Part shown: positions 23,069 to 38,300 of the stretch, piece by piece | Position numbering within the stretch: position 1 is the stretch's first letter | Layout: every line of letters starts with the position of its first letter | Program-made: the position numbers and the translations under genes | Notes under the pieces: model-generated | Told to the model about the DNA's origin: nothing | Databases searched by the model: none | What the model saw: only the letters and a program-made list of their open reading frames with translations | DNA from: Petunia secreta | Taxonomy: Eukaryota > Streptophyta > Magnoliopsida > Solanales > Solanaceae | DNA length: 64,000 nucleotides | NCBI GenBank assembly: GCA_029990175.1 | Contig: JARKIP010000023.1 | Location: 24,447,501 to 24,511,500, forward strand | Reading direction: 5' to 3'

Positions 23069-26000
23069 ATGCAATGTGATGCAATAATAACCCTTCACCG
23101 GTGCGAGACTCTCTTCGACAGCCGGGAAGTAGATGCCAACTCACAGCCAGAGTATAATGCTCAGTTCCTCAATGCAATACCAACAACAGGACATAACATA
23201 TAATACACAATGTAAATTCCAAGCTAAGGCATAAGGAGTACGCCTATCGGCAGCTACACACGTACGTGGTAGAAAATCCACGAGGCCAGGTGCCTCCAAA
23301 AAAATGGATATAAACACTTACCTTGTTACAAAGTTAGCACAATTACTCAACAACCGATTTGTCCTTTGAATTCATTGCTAAACGATCCAACTCTATTCAA
23401 TAAGCAGAAAAATATATCAAATTAGGCTAAAGGCTTCATTCCTCACATCTTAGGGCAATCCAGGTAGGAACCTGATACCCTATTCGCATACGCAATACGC
23501 AGGCCAGGCCTATATACAGGGTTTAAGGTCACATAACCAAACCCCAAATAATTTACATTTATATGTTGCCCATAACTCACGGAGTACGAATATATAATCA
23601 ATTTCATTATCGGGGTCCATTTAACCCTTCAAACTATTAATTGAACTTGTTAAAACGATGTCTAATATTCTAATTTTTACCGTTAAAATATATTCAGACA
23701 TACGTAATAAACTAAAATAATATCTTAAGATCATTACCCGAATGTTTCGGGGTAAAAATTATACTATTCTCCGGCCCCTTTTTGCATTTTCTTGCATTTA
23801 TTACACTGTGTTTCCTCTTTTTTTTTTGTTTCTGATGTATGTACGTGTCTTTCCGAAATGGAAGACAAGGGATTAACTTAATCCCTTTGTCCACCGACTC
23901 AAATTCTATATTTTGTCTTTTTCCTTTTTTTTTTCCTTTAAAATTCGCTGCTACGATAAAAATTAAATCGGTACCCTACGATATTCGAAATAATCCCAAC
24001 TTTTGCATACAAGTTATACAAAATATATATAACATACTCGCGAAGACGGATCTCAAATTGGACTCCCGAAACTCAAGATGCGAATTTAAATAGAAAAAGT
24101 CAAATAATTTAACTTTCTGCATTTTAGCGGAAACTAGCCGAACAACATCGAAATTCACTTTCAAAAATTTACAAAAATCACAAATAATCATACGAACCTA
24201 ACGGCGCTTTCGTATTTCGAATCGGAGCTCATTCGGCAAAATCGAGCTCTAAAATCTCTTTTTAATATTTATCGCCAATAAAAACTGAAACCTTCTTCCG
24301 ATGCCTACCAAACGAGGTCTGATTTAGCTCAAATTTTACAGACAGGTCCTAATGGATATTACGAATATTTTAAAATTATCGACACGCCAATCGGAGTCCT
24401 AACTTCCGAAATGACTGACCGAGGTCGTTTCATTATGCAATGTGATGCAATAATAACCCTTCACCGGTGCGAGACTCTCTTCGACAGCCGGGAAGAAGAT
24501 GCCAACTCACAGCCAGAGTATAATACTCAGTTCCTCAATGCAATACCAACAACAGGACATAACATATAATACACAATGTAAATTCCAAGCTAAGGCATAA
24601 GGAGTACGCCTATCGGCAGCTACACACGTAAATAACACGTGGTAGAAAATCCACGAGGCCAGGTGCCTCCAAAAAAATGGATATAAACACTTACCTTGTT
24701 ACAAAGTTAGCACAATTACTCAACAACCGATTTGTCCTTTGAATTCATTGCTAAACGATCCAACTCTATTCAATAAGCAGAAAAATATATCAAATTAGGC
24801 TAAAGGCTTCATTCCTCACATCTTAAGGCAATCCAGGAAGGAACCTGATACCCTATTCGCATACGCAATACGCAGGCCAGGCCTATATACAGGGTTTAAG
24901 GTCACATAACCAAACCCCAAATAATTTACATTTATATGTTGCCCATAACTCACGGAGTACGAATATATAATCAATTTCATTATCGGGGTCCATTTAACCC
25001 TTCAAACTATTAATTGAACTTGTTAAAACGATGTCTAATATTCTAAGTTTTACCGTTAAAATATATTCAGACATACGTAATAAACTAAAATAATATCTTA
25101 AGATCATTACCCGAATGTTTCGGGGTAAAAATTATACTATTCTCCGGCCCCTTTTTGCATTTTCTTGCATTTATTACACTGTGTTTCCTCTTTTTTTTTT
25201 GTTTCTGATGTATGTACGTGTCTTTCCGAAATGGAAGACAAGGGATTAACTTAATCCCTTTGTCCACCGACTCAAATTCTATATTTTGTCTTTTTCCTTT
25301 TTTTTTTCCTTTAAAATTTGCTGCTACGATAAAAATTAAAACGGTACCCTACGATATTCGAAATAATCCCAACTTTTGCATACAACTTATACAAAATATA
25401 TATAACATACTCGCGAAGACGGATCTCAAATTGGACTCCCGAAACTCAAGATGCGAATTTAAATAGAAAAAGTCAAATAATTTAACTTTCTGCATTTTAG
25501 CGGAAACTAGCCGAACAACATCGAAATTCACTTTCAAAAATTTACAAAAATCACAAATAATCATACGAACCTAACGGCGCTTTCGTATTTCGAATCGGAG
25601 CTCATTCGGCAAAATCGAGCTCTAAAATCTCTTTTTAATATTTATCGCCAATAAAAACTGAAACCTTCTTCCGATGCCTACCAAACGAGGTCTGATTTAG
25701 CTCAAATTTTACAGACAGGTCCTAATGGATATTACGAATATTTTAAAATTATCGGCACGCCAATCGGAGTCCTAACTTCCGAAATGACTGACCGAGGTCG
25801 TATCATTATGCAATGTGATGCAATAATAACCCTTCACCGGTGCGAGACTCTCTTCGACAGCCGGGAAGTAGATGCCAACTCACAGCCAGAGTATAATGCT
25901 CAGTTCCTCAATGCAATACCAACAACAGGACATAACATATAATACACAATGTAAATTCCAAGCTAAGGCATAAGGAGTACGCCTATCGGCAGCTACACAC

Positions 26001-29000
26001 GTACGTGGTAGAAAATCCACGAGGCCAGGTGCCTCCAAAAAAATGGATATAAACACTTACCTTGTTACAAAGTTAGCACAATTACTCAACAACCGATTTG
26101 TCCTTTGAATTCATTGCTAAACGATCCAACTCTATTCAATAAGCAGAAAAATATATCAAATTAGGCTAAAGGCTTCATTCCTCACATCTTAGGGCAATCC
26201 AGGTAGGAACCTGATACCCTATTCGCATACGCAATACGCAGGCCAGGCCTATATACAGGGTTTAAGGTCACATAACCAAACCCCAAATAATTTACATTTA
26301 TATGTTGCCCATAACTCACGGAGTACGAATATATAATCAATTTCATTATCGGGGTCCATTTAACCCTTCAAACTATTAATTGAACTTGTTAAAACGATGT
26401 CTAATATTCTAATTTTTACCGTTAAAATATATTCAGACATACGTAATAAACTAAAATAATATCTTAAGATCATTACCCGAATGTTTCGGGGTAAAAATTA
26501 TACTATTCTCCGGCCCCTTTTTGCATTTTCTTGCATTTATTACACTGTGTTTCCTCTTTTTTTTTTGTTTCTGATGTATGTACGTGTCTTTCCGAAATGG
26601 AAGACAAGGGATTAACTTAATCCCTTTGTCCACCGACTCAAATTCTATATTTTGTCTTTTTCCTTTTTTTTTTCCTTTAAAATTTGCTGCTACGATAAAA
26701 ATTAAAACGGTACCCTACGATATTCGAAATAATCACAACTTTTGCATACAAGTTATACAAAATATATATAACATACTCGCGAAGACGGATCTCAAATTGG
26801 ACTCCCGAAACTCAAGATGCGAATTTAAATAGAAAAAGTCAAATAATTTAACTTTCTGCATTTTAGCGGAAACTAGCCGAACAACATCGAAATTCACTTT
26901 CAAAAATTTACAAAAATCACAAATAATCATACGAACCTAACGGCGCTTTCGTATTTCGAATCGGAGCTCATTCGGCAAAATCGAGCTCTAAAATCTCTTT
27001 TTAATATTTATCGCCAATAAAAACTGAAACCTTCTTCCGATGCCTACCAAACGAGGTCTGATTTAGCTCAAATTTTACAGACAGGTCCTAATGGATATTA
27101 CGAATATTTTAAAATTATCGGCACGCCAATCGGAGTCCTAACTTCCGAAATGACTGACCGAGGTCGTTTCATTATGCAATGTGATGCAATAATAACCCTT
27201 CACCGGTGCGAGACTCTCTTCGACAGCCGGGAAGTAGATGCCAACTCACAGCCAGAGTATAATGCTCAGTTCCTCAATGCAATACCAACAACAGGACATA
27301 ACATATAATACACAATGTAAATTCCAAGCTAAGGCATAAGGAGTACGCCTATCGGCAGCTACACACGTACGTGGTAGAAAATCCACGAGGCCAGGTGCCT
27401 CCAAAAAAATGGATATAAACACTTACCTTGTTACAAAGTTAGCACAATTACTCAACAACCGATTTGTCCTTTGAATTCATTGCTAAACGATCCAACTCTA
27501 TTCAATAAGCAGAAAAATATATCAAATTAGGCTAAAGGCTTCATTCCTCACATCTTAAGGCAATCCAGGAAGGAACCTGATACCCTATTCGCATACGCAA
27601 TACGCAGGCCAGGCCTATATACAGGGTTTAAGGTCACATAACCAAACCCCAAATAATTTACATTTATATGTTGCCCATAACTCACGGAGTACGAATATAT
27701 AATCAATTTCATTATCGGGGTCCATTTAACCCTTCAAACTATTAATTGAACTTGTTAAAACGATGTCTAATATTCTAATTTTTACCGTTAAAATATATTC
27801 AGACATACGTAATAAACTAAAATAATATCTTAAGATCATTACCCGAATGTTTCGGGGTAAAAATTATACTATTCTCCGGCCCCTTTTTGCATTTTCTTGC
27901 ATTTATTACACTGTGTTTCCTCTTTTTTTTTTGTTTCTGATGTATGTACGTGTCTTTCCGAAATGGAAGACAAGGGATTAACTTAATCCCTTTGTCCACC
28001 GACTCAAATTCTATATTTTGTCTTTTTCCTTTTTTTTTTCCTTTAAAATTTGCTGCTACGATAAAAATTAAAACGGTACCCTACGATATTCGAAATAATC
28101 CCAACTTTTGCATACAAGTTATACAAAATATATATAACATACTCGCGAAGACGGATCTCAAATTGGACTCCCGAAACTCAAGATGCGAATTTAAATAGAA
28201 AAAGTCAAATAATTTAACTTTCTGCATTTTAGCGGAAACTAGCCGAACAACATCGAAATTCACTTTCAAAAATTTACAAAAATCACAAATAATCATACGA
28301 ACCTAACGGCGCTTTCGTATTTCGAATCGGAGCTCATTCGGCAAAATCGAGCTCTAAAATCTCTTTTTAATATTTATCGCCAATAAAAACTGAAACCTTC
28401 TTCCGATGCCTACCAAACGAGGTCTGATTTAGCTCAAATTTTACAGACAGGTCCTAATGGATATTACGAATATTTTAAAATTATCGGCACGCCAATCGGA
28501 GTCCTAACTTCCGAAATGACTGACCGAGGTCGTTTCATTATGCAATGTGATGCAATAATAACCCTTCACCGGTGCGAGACTCTCTTCGACAGCCGGGAAG
28601 TAGATGCCAACTCACAGCCAGAGTATAATACTCAGTTCCTCAATGCAATACCAACAACAGGACATAACATATAATACACAATGTAAATTCCAAGCTAAGG
28701 CATAAGGAGTACGCCTATCGGCAGCTACACACGTACGTGGTAGAAAATCCACGAGGCCAGGTGCCTCCAAAAAAATGGATATAAACACTTACCTTGTTAC
28801 AAAGTTAGCACAATTACTCAACAACCGATTTGTCCTTTGAATTCATTGCTAAACGATCCAACTCTATTCAATAAGCAGAAAAATATATCAAATTAGGCTA
28901 AAGGCTTCATTCCTCACATCTTAGGGCAATCCAGGTAGGAACCTGATACCCTATTCGCATACGCAATACGCAGGCCAGGCCTATATACAGGGTTTAAGGT

Positions 29001-31276
29001 CACATAACCAAACCCCAAATAATTTACATTTATATGTTGCCCAAAACTCACGGAGTACGAATATATAATCAATTTCATTATCGGGGTCCATTTAACCCTT
29101 CAAACTATTAATTGAACTTGTTAAAACGATGTCTAATATTCTAATTTTTACCGTTAAAATATATTCAGACATACGTAATAAACTAAAATAATATCTTAAG
29201 ATCATTACCCGAATGTTTCGGGGTAAAAATTATACTATTCTCCGGCCCCTTTTTGCATTTTCTTGCATTTATTACACTGTGTTTCCTCTTTTTTTTTTGT
29301 TTCTGATGTATGTACGTGTCTTTCCGAAATGGAAGACAAGGGATTAACTTAATCCCTTTGTCCACCGACTCAAATTCTATATTTTGTCTTTTTCCTTTTT
29401 TTTTCCTTTAAAATTCGCTGCTACGATAAAAATTAAATCGGTACCCTACGATATTCGAAATAATCCCAACTTTTGCATACAAGTTATACAAAATATATAT
29501 AACATACTCGCGAAGACGGATCTCAAATTGGACTCCCGAAACTCAAGATGCGAATTTAAATAGAAAAAGTCAAATAATTTAACTTTCTGCATTTTAGCGG
29601 AAACTAGCCGAACAACATCGAAATTCACTTTCAAAAATTTACAAAAATCACAAATAATCATACGAACCTAACGGCGCTTTCGTATTTCGAATCGGAGCTC
29701 ATTCGGCAAAATCGAGCTCTAAAATCTCTTTTTAATATTTATCGCCAATAAAAACTGAAACCTTCTTCCGATGCCTACCAAACGAGGTCTGATTTAGCTC
29801 AAATTTTACAGACAGGTCCTAATGGATATTACGAATATTTTAAAATTATCGACACGCCAATCGGAGTCCTAACTTCCGAAATGACTGACCGAGGTCGTTT
29901 CATTATGCAATGTGATGCAATAATAACCCTTCACCGGTGCGAGACTCTCTTCGACAGCCGGGAAGTAGATGCCAACTCACAGCCAGAGTATAATGCTCAG
30001 TTCCTCAATGCAATACCAACAACAGGACATAACATATAATACACAATGTAAATTCCAAGCTAAGGCATAAGGAGTACGCCTATCGGCAGCTACACACGTA
30101 AATAACACGTGGTAGAAAATCCACGAGGCCAGGTGCCTCCAAAAAAATGGATATAAACACTTACCTTGTTACAAAGTTAGCACAATTACTCAACAACCGA
30201 TTTGTCCTTTGAATTCATTGCTAAACGATCCAACTCTATTCAATAAGCAGAAAAATATATCAAATTAGGCTAAAGGCTTCATTCCTCACATCTTACGGCA
30301 ATCCAGATAGGAACCTGATACCCTATTCTCATACGCAATACGCAGGCCAGGCCTATATACAGGGTTTAAGGTCACATAACCAAACCCCAAATAATATACA
30401 TGTATATGTTGCCCATAACTCACTGAGTATGAATATATAATCAATTTCATTATCGGGGTCCATTTAACCCTTCAAACTATTAATTGAACTTGTTAAAACG
30501 ATGTCTAATATTCTAAGTTTTACCGTTAAAATATATCCAAACATACGTAATAAACTCAAATAATATATTAAGATCATTACCTGAATGCTTCGGGGTAAAA
30601 TTTCTACTATTCTCCGGCCCCTTTTTGCATTTTCTGGCATTGATTACACTGTGTTTCCTCTTTTTTTTTTGTCTTTGATGTATGTACGTATCTTTCTGAA
30701 ATGGAAGACAAGGGATTAATTTAATCCCTTTGTCCACCGACTCCAATTCTATATTTTCTCTTTTTCCTTTTTTTTTCCTTTAAAATTCGCTGCTACGATA
30801 AAAATTAAAATGGTACCCTACGATATTCGAAATTATCACAACTTTTGCAAACAAGTTATACAAAATATATATAACATACTCGCGAAGGCGGATCTCAAAT
30901 TGGACTCCCGAAATTCAAGATGCGAATTTAAATAAAAAAAGTCAAATTATTTAACTTTCTGCATTTTAGCAGAAACTAGCCGAACAACATCGAAATTCAC
31001 TTTCGAAAGTTTAAAAAAATCACAAATAATCATACGAACCTAACGGCGCTTTCGGATTTCGAATCGGAGCTCATTCGGCAAAACCGAGCTCTAAAATCTC
31101 TTTTTAATATTTATCGCCAATAAAAACTTAAACCTTCTTACGATGCCTAACAAACGAGGTCTGATTTAGCTCAAATTTTACAGACAGGTCCTAATGGATA
31201 TTACGAATATTTTAAAATTATCGGCACGCCAATCGGAGTCCTAACTTCCGAAACGACTGACCGAAGTCGTTTTATT
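23069..31276 (-). repeat. Array units 13-18 (homogenised core)
   Basis: The most uniform part of the array. Units 13, 15, 16 and 17 share a 7-base deletion (CACGTACGTGG) and are 1365-1366 bases long. Units 14 and 18 keep a longer form with the variant CGTAAATAACACGTGG. Units 13 and 17 share ATTAAATCGG and ATTATCGACACGCC and are each followed by a long-form unit, so the 13/14 pair was copied as a block to 17/18. Unit 18 switches midway (about 30290) to the TACGGCAATCCAGATAGG type seen in units 7 and 8, which looks like a recombinant. Confidence 0.85.
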
Positions 31277-34200
31277 ATGCAATGTGATGCAATAATAACC
31301 CTTCACCGGTGCGGGACTCTCATCGATAGCCGGGAAGTAGATGCCAACTCACAGCTAGAGTACAATGCTCAGTTCCTCAATGCAATACCAACAACAGGAC
31401 ATAACATATTGTACACAATGTAAATTCCAAGCTAAGGCGTAAGGAGTGCGCCTATCGGCAGCTACACACGTAAAGAACACGTGGTAGAAAATCCACGAGG
31501 CCAGGTGCCTCCAAAAAAATGAATATAAACACTTACCTTGTTACAAAGTTAGCACAATTACTCAACAACCGATTTGTCCTTTGAATTCATTGCCAAACGA
31601 TCCAACTCTATTCAATAAGCAGAAAAATATATCAAATTAGGCTAAAGGCTTCATTCCTCACATCTTAGGGCAATCCAGGTAGGAACCTGATACCCTATTC
31701 GCATACGCAATACGCAGGCCAGGCCTATATACAGGGTTTAAGGTCACATAACCAAACCCCAAATAATTTACATTTATATGTTGCCCATAACTCACGGAGT
31801 ACGAATATATAATCAATTTCATTATCGGGGTCCAATTAACCCTTCAAACTATTAATTGAACTTGTTAAAACGATGTCTAATATTCTAAGTTTTACCGTTA
31901 AAATATATTCAAACATACGTAATAAACTAAAATAATATCTTAAGATCATTACCCGAATGTTTCGGGGTAAAAATTATACTATTCTCCGGCCCCTTTTTGC
32001 ATTTTCTTGCATTTATTACACTGTGTTTCCTCTTTTTTTTGTTTCTGATGTATGTACGTGTCTTTCCGAAATGGAAGACAAGGGATTAACTTAATTCCTT
32101 TGTCCACCGACTCAAATTCTATATTTTGTCTTTTTCCTTTTTTTTTTCCTTTAAAATTCGCTGCTACGATAAAAATTAAAACGGTACCCTACGATATTCG
32201 AAATAATCCCAACTTTTGCATACAAGTTATACAAAATATATATAACATACTCGCGAAGACGGATCTCAAATTGGACTCCCGAAACTCAAGATGCGAATTT
32301 AAATAGAAAAAGTCAAATTATTTAACTTTCTGCATTTTAGCGGAAACTAGCCGAACAACATCGAAATTCACTTTCAAAAATTTACAAAAATCACAAATAA
32401 TCATACGAACCTAACGGCGCTTTCGTATTTCGAATCGGAGCTCATTCGGCAAAATCGAGCTCTAAAATCTCTTTTTAATATTTATCGCCAATAAAAACTG
32501 AAACCTTCTTCCAATGCCTACCAAACGAGGTCTAATTTAGCTCAAATTTTACAGACAGGTCCTAATGGATATTACGAATATTTTAAAATTATCGGCACGC
32601 CAATTGGAGTCCTAACTTCCGAAATGACTGACCGAGGTCGTTTCATTATGCAATGTGATGCAATAATAACCCTTCACCGGTGCGAGACTCTCATCGACAG
32701 CCATGAAGTAGATGCCAACTCACAGCCAGAGTACAATGCTCAGTTCCTCAATGCAACACCAACAACAGGACATAACATATAATACACAATGTAAATTCCA
32801 AGCTAAGGCATAAGGAGTACGCCTATCGGCAGCTACACACGTAAAGAACACGTGGTAGAAAATCCACGAGGCCAGGTGCCTCCAAAAAAATGGATATAAA
32901 CACTTACCTTGTTACAAAGTTAGCACAATTACTCAACAACCGATTTGTCCTTTGAATTCATTGCCAAACGATCCAACTCTATTCAATAAGCAGAAAAATA
33001 TATCAAATTAGGCTAAAGGCTTCATTCCTCACATCTTACGGCAATCCAGATAGGAACCTGATACCCTATTCTCATACGCAATACGCAGGCCAGGCCTATA
33101 TACAGGGTTTAAGGTCACATAACCAAACCCCAAATAATATACATGTATATGTTGCCCATAACTCACTGAGTATGAATATATAATCAATTTCATTATCGGG
33201 GTCCATTTAACCCTTCAAACTATTAATTGAACTTGTTAAAACGATGTCTAATATTCTAAGTTTTACCGTTAAAATATATTCAAACATACGTAATAAACTC
33301 AAATAATATATTAAGATCATTACCTGAATGCTTCGGGGTAAAAATTCTACTATTCTCCGGCCCCTTTTTGCATTTTCTGGCAATGATTACACTGTGTTTC
33401 CTCTTTTTTTTTGTGTTTGATGTATGTACGTATCTTTCTAAAATGGAAGACAATGGATTAATTTAATCCCTTTGTCCACCGACTCCAATTCTATATTTTC
33501 TCTTTTTCCTTTTTTTTTTCCTTTAAAATTCGCTGCTACGATAAAAATTAAAATAGTACACTACGATATTCGAAATTATCACAACTTTTGCAAACAAGTT
33601 ATACAAAATATATATAACATACTCGCGAAGGCGGATCTCAAATTGGACTCCCGAAACTCAAGATGCGAATTTAAATAGAAAAAGTCAAATTATTTAACTT
33701 TCGGCATTTTAGCGTAAACTAGCCGAACAACATCGAAATTCACTTTTGAAAGTTTAAAAAATCACAAATAATCATACGAACCTAACTGCGCTTTCGGATT
33801 TCGAATCGGAGCTCATTCGGCAAAACCGAGCTCTAAAATCTCTTTTTAATATTTATCGCCAATAAAAACTGAAACCTTCTTACGATGCCTACCAAACGAG
33901 GTCTGATTTAGCTCAAATTTTACAGACAGGTCCTAATGGATATTACGAATATTTTAAAATTATCGGCACGCCAATCGGAGTCCTAACTTCCGAAACGACT
34001 GACCGAAGTCGTTTTATTATGCAATGTGATGCAATAATAACCCTTCACCAGTGCGGGACTCTCATCGATAGCCGGGAAGTAGATGCCAACTCACAGCCAG
34101 AGTACAATGCTCAGTTCCTCAATGCAATACCAACAACAGGACATAACATATTGTACACAATGTAAATTCCAAGCTAAGGCGTAAGGAGTGCGCCTATTGG

Positions 34201-35391
34201 CAGCTACACACGTAAAGAACACGTGGTAGAAAATCCACGAGGCCAGGTGCCTCCAAAGAAATGGATATCAACACTTACCTTGTTACAAAGTTAGCACAAT
34301 TACTCAACAACCGCTTTGTCCTTTGAATTTATTGCCAAACGATCCAACTCTATTCAATAAGCAGAAAAATATATCAAATTAGGCTAAAGGCTTCATTCCT
34401 CACATCTTAGGGCAATCCAGGTAGGAACCTGATACCCTATTCGCATACGCAATACGCAGGCCAGGCCTATATACAGGGTTTAAGGTCACATAACCAAACC
34501 CCAAATAATTTACATTTATATGTTGCCCATAACTCACGGAGTACGAATATATAATCAATTTCATTATCGGGGTCCATTTAACCCTTCAAACTATTAATTG
34601 AACTTGTTAAAACGATGTCTAATATTCTAATTTTTACCGTTAAAATATATTGAGACATACGTAATAAACTAAAATAATATCTTAAGATCATTACCCGAAT
34701 GTTTCGGGGTAAAAATTATACTATTCTCCGGCCCCTTTTTGCATTTTCTTGCATTTATTACACTGTGTTTCCTCTTTTTTTTTTGTTTCTGATGTATGTA
34801 CGTGTCTTTCCGAAATGGAAGACAAGGGATTAACTTAATCCCTTTGTCCACCGACTCAAATTCTATATTTTGTCTTTTTCCTTTTTTTTTTCCTTTAAAA
34901 TTCGCTGCTACGATAAAAATTAAAACGGTACCCTACGATATTCGAAATAATCCCAACTTTTGCATACAAGTTATACAAAATATATATAACATACTCGCGA
35001 AGACGGATCTCAAATTGGACTCCCGAAACTCAAGATGCGAATTTAAATAGAAAAAGTCAAATAATTTAACTTTCTGCATTTTAGCGGAAACTAGCCGAAC
35101 AACATCGAAATTCACTTTCAAAAATTTACAAAAATCACAAATAATCATACGAACCTAACGGCGCTTTCGTATTTCGAATCGGAGCTCATTCGGCAAAATC
35201 GAGCTCTAAAATCTCTTTTTAATATTTATCGCCAATAAAAACTGAAACCTTCTTCCGATGCCTACCAAACGAGGTCTGATTTAGCTCAAATTTTACAGAC
35301 AGGTCCTAATGGATATTACGAATATTTTAAAATTATCGGCACGCCAATCGGAGTCCTAACTTCCGAAATGACTGACCGAGGTCGTTTCATT
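31277..35391 (-). repeat. Array units 19-21
   Basis: Unit 19 matches unit 10, and units 20-21 match units 8-9 (see the variants listed for those units). Lengths are 1371-1373 bases. Confidence 0.85.
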
Positions 35392-38300
35392 ATGCAATGT
35401 GATGCAATAATAACCCTTCACCGGTGCGAGACTCTCTTCGACAGCCGGGAAGTAGATGCCAACTCACAGCCAGAGTATAATGCTCAGTTCCTCAATGCAA
35501 TACCAACAACAGGACATAACATATAATACACAATGTAAATTCCAAGCTAAGGCATAAGGAGTACGCCTATCGGCAGCTACACACGTACGTGGTAGAAAAT
35601 CCACGAGGCCAGGTGCCTCCAAAAAAATGGATATAAACACTTACCTTGTTACAAAGTTAGCACAATTACTCAACAACCGATTTGTCCTTTGAATTCATTG
35701 CTAAACGATCCAACTCTATTCAATAAGCAGAAAAATATATCAAATTAGGCTAAAGGCTTCATTCCTCACATCTTAGGGCAATCCAGGTAGGAACCTGATA
35801 CCCTATTCGCATACGCAATACGCAGGCCAGGCCTATATACAGGGTTTAAGGTCACATAACCAAACCCCAAATAATTTACATTTATATGTTGCCCATAACT
35901 CACGGAGTACGAATATATAATCAATTTCATTATCGGGGTCCATTTAACCCTTCAAACTATTAATTGAACTTGTTAAAACGATGTCTAATATTCTAATTTT
36001 TACCGTTAAAATATATTCAGACATACGTAATAAACTAAAATAATATCTTAAGATCATTACCCGAATGTTTCGGGGTAAAAATTATACTATTCTCCGGCCC
36101 CTTTTTGCATTTTCTTGCATTTATTACACTGTGTTTCCTCTTTTTTTTTTTTGTTTCTGATGTATGTACGTGTCTTTCCGAAATGGAAGACAAGGGATTA
36201 ACTTAATCCCTTTGTCCACCGACTCAAATTCTATATTTTGTCTTTTTCCTTTAAAATTCGCTGCTACGATAAAAATTAAAACGGTACCCTACGATATTCG
36301 AAATAATCTCAACTTTTGCATACAAGTTATACAAAATATATATAACATACTCGCAAAGACGGATCTCAAATTGGACTCCCGAAACTCAAGATGCGAATTT
36401 AAATAGAAAAAGTCAAATAATTTAACTTTCTGCATTTTAGCGGAAACTAGCCGAACAACATCGAAATTCACTTTCAAAAATTTACAAAAATTACAAATAA
36501 TCATACGAACCTAACGGCACTTTCGTATTTCGAATCGGAGCTCATTCGGCAAAATCGAGCTCTAAAATCTCTTTTTAATATTTATCGCCAATAAAAACTG
36601 AAACCTTCTTCCGATGCCTACCAAACGAGGTCTGATTTAGCTCAAATTTTACAGACAGGTCCTAATGGATATTACGAATATTTTAAAATTATCGACACGC
36701 CAATCGGAGTCCTAACTTCCGAAATGACTGACCGAGGTCGTTTCATTATGCAATGTGATGCAATAATAACCCTTCACCGGTGCGAGACTCTCTTCGACAG
36801 CCGGGAAGTAGATGCCAACTCACAGCCAGAGTATAATGCTCAGTTCCTCAATGCAATACCAACAACAGGACATAACATATAATAAACAATGTAAATTCCA
36901 AGCTAAGGCATAAGGAGTACGCCTATCGGCAGCTACACACGTAAATGACACGTGGTAGAAAATCCACGAGGCCAGGTGCCTCCAAAAAAATGGATATAAA
37001 CACTTACCTTGTTACAAAGTTAGCACAATTACTCAACAACCGATTTGTCCTTTGAAGTCATTGCTAAACGATCCAACTCTATTCAATAAGCAGAAAAATA
37101 TATCAAATTAGGCTAAAGGCTTCATTCCTCACATCTTACGGCAATCCAGATAGGAACCTGATACCCTATTCTCATACGCAATACGCAGGCCAGGCCTATA
37201 TACAGGGTTTAAGGTCACATAACCAAACCCCAATTAATATACATGTATATGTTGCCCATAACTCACTGAGTATGAATATATAATCAATTTCATTATCGGG
37301 GTCCATTTAACCCTTCAAACTATTAATTGAACTTGTTAAAACGATGTCTAATATTCTAAGTTTTACCGTTAAAATATATCCAAACATACGTAATAAACTC
37401 AAATAATATATTAAGATCATTACCTGAATGCTTCGGGGTAAAAATTCTACTATTCTCCGGCCCCTTTTTGCATTTTCTGGCATTGATTACACTGTGTTTC
37501 CTCTTTTTTTTTTGTCTTTGATGTATGTACGTATCTTTCTGAAATGGAAGACAAGGGATTAGCTTAATCCCTTTGTCCACCGACTCCAATTCTATATTTT
37601 CTCTTTTTCCTTTTTTTTTCTTTTAAAATTCGCTGCTACGATAAAAATTAAAATGGTACCCTACGATATTCGAAATTATCACAAATTTTGCAAACAAGTT
37701 ATACAAAATATATATAACATACTCGCGAAGGCGGATCTCAAATTGGACTCCCGAAACTCAAGATGCGAATTTAAATAGAAAAAGTCAAATTATTTAACTT
37801 TCTGCATTTTAGCAGAAACTAGCCGAACAACATCGAAATTAACTTTCGAAAGTTTAAAAAAATCACAAATAATCATACGAACCTAACAGCGCTTTCGGAT
37901 TTCGAATCGGAGCTCATTCGGCAAAACCGAGCTCTAAAATCTCTTTTTAATATTTATCGCCAATAAAAACTGAAACCTTCTTACGATGCCTACCAAACGA
38001 GGTCTGATTTAGCTCAAATTTTACAGACAGGTCCTAATGGAAATTACGAATATTTTAAAATTATCGGCACGCCAATCGGAGTCCTAACTTTCGAAACGAC
38101 TGACCGAAGTCGTTTTATTATGCAATGTGATGCAATAATAACCCTTCACCGGTGCGGGACTTTCATCGATAGCCGGGAAGCAGATGCCAACTCACAGCCA
38201 GAGTACAATGCTCAGTTACTCAATGCAATACCAACAACTGGACATAACATATTGTACACAATGTAAATTCCAAGTTAAGGCGTAAGGAGTGCGCCTATCG

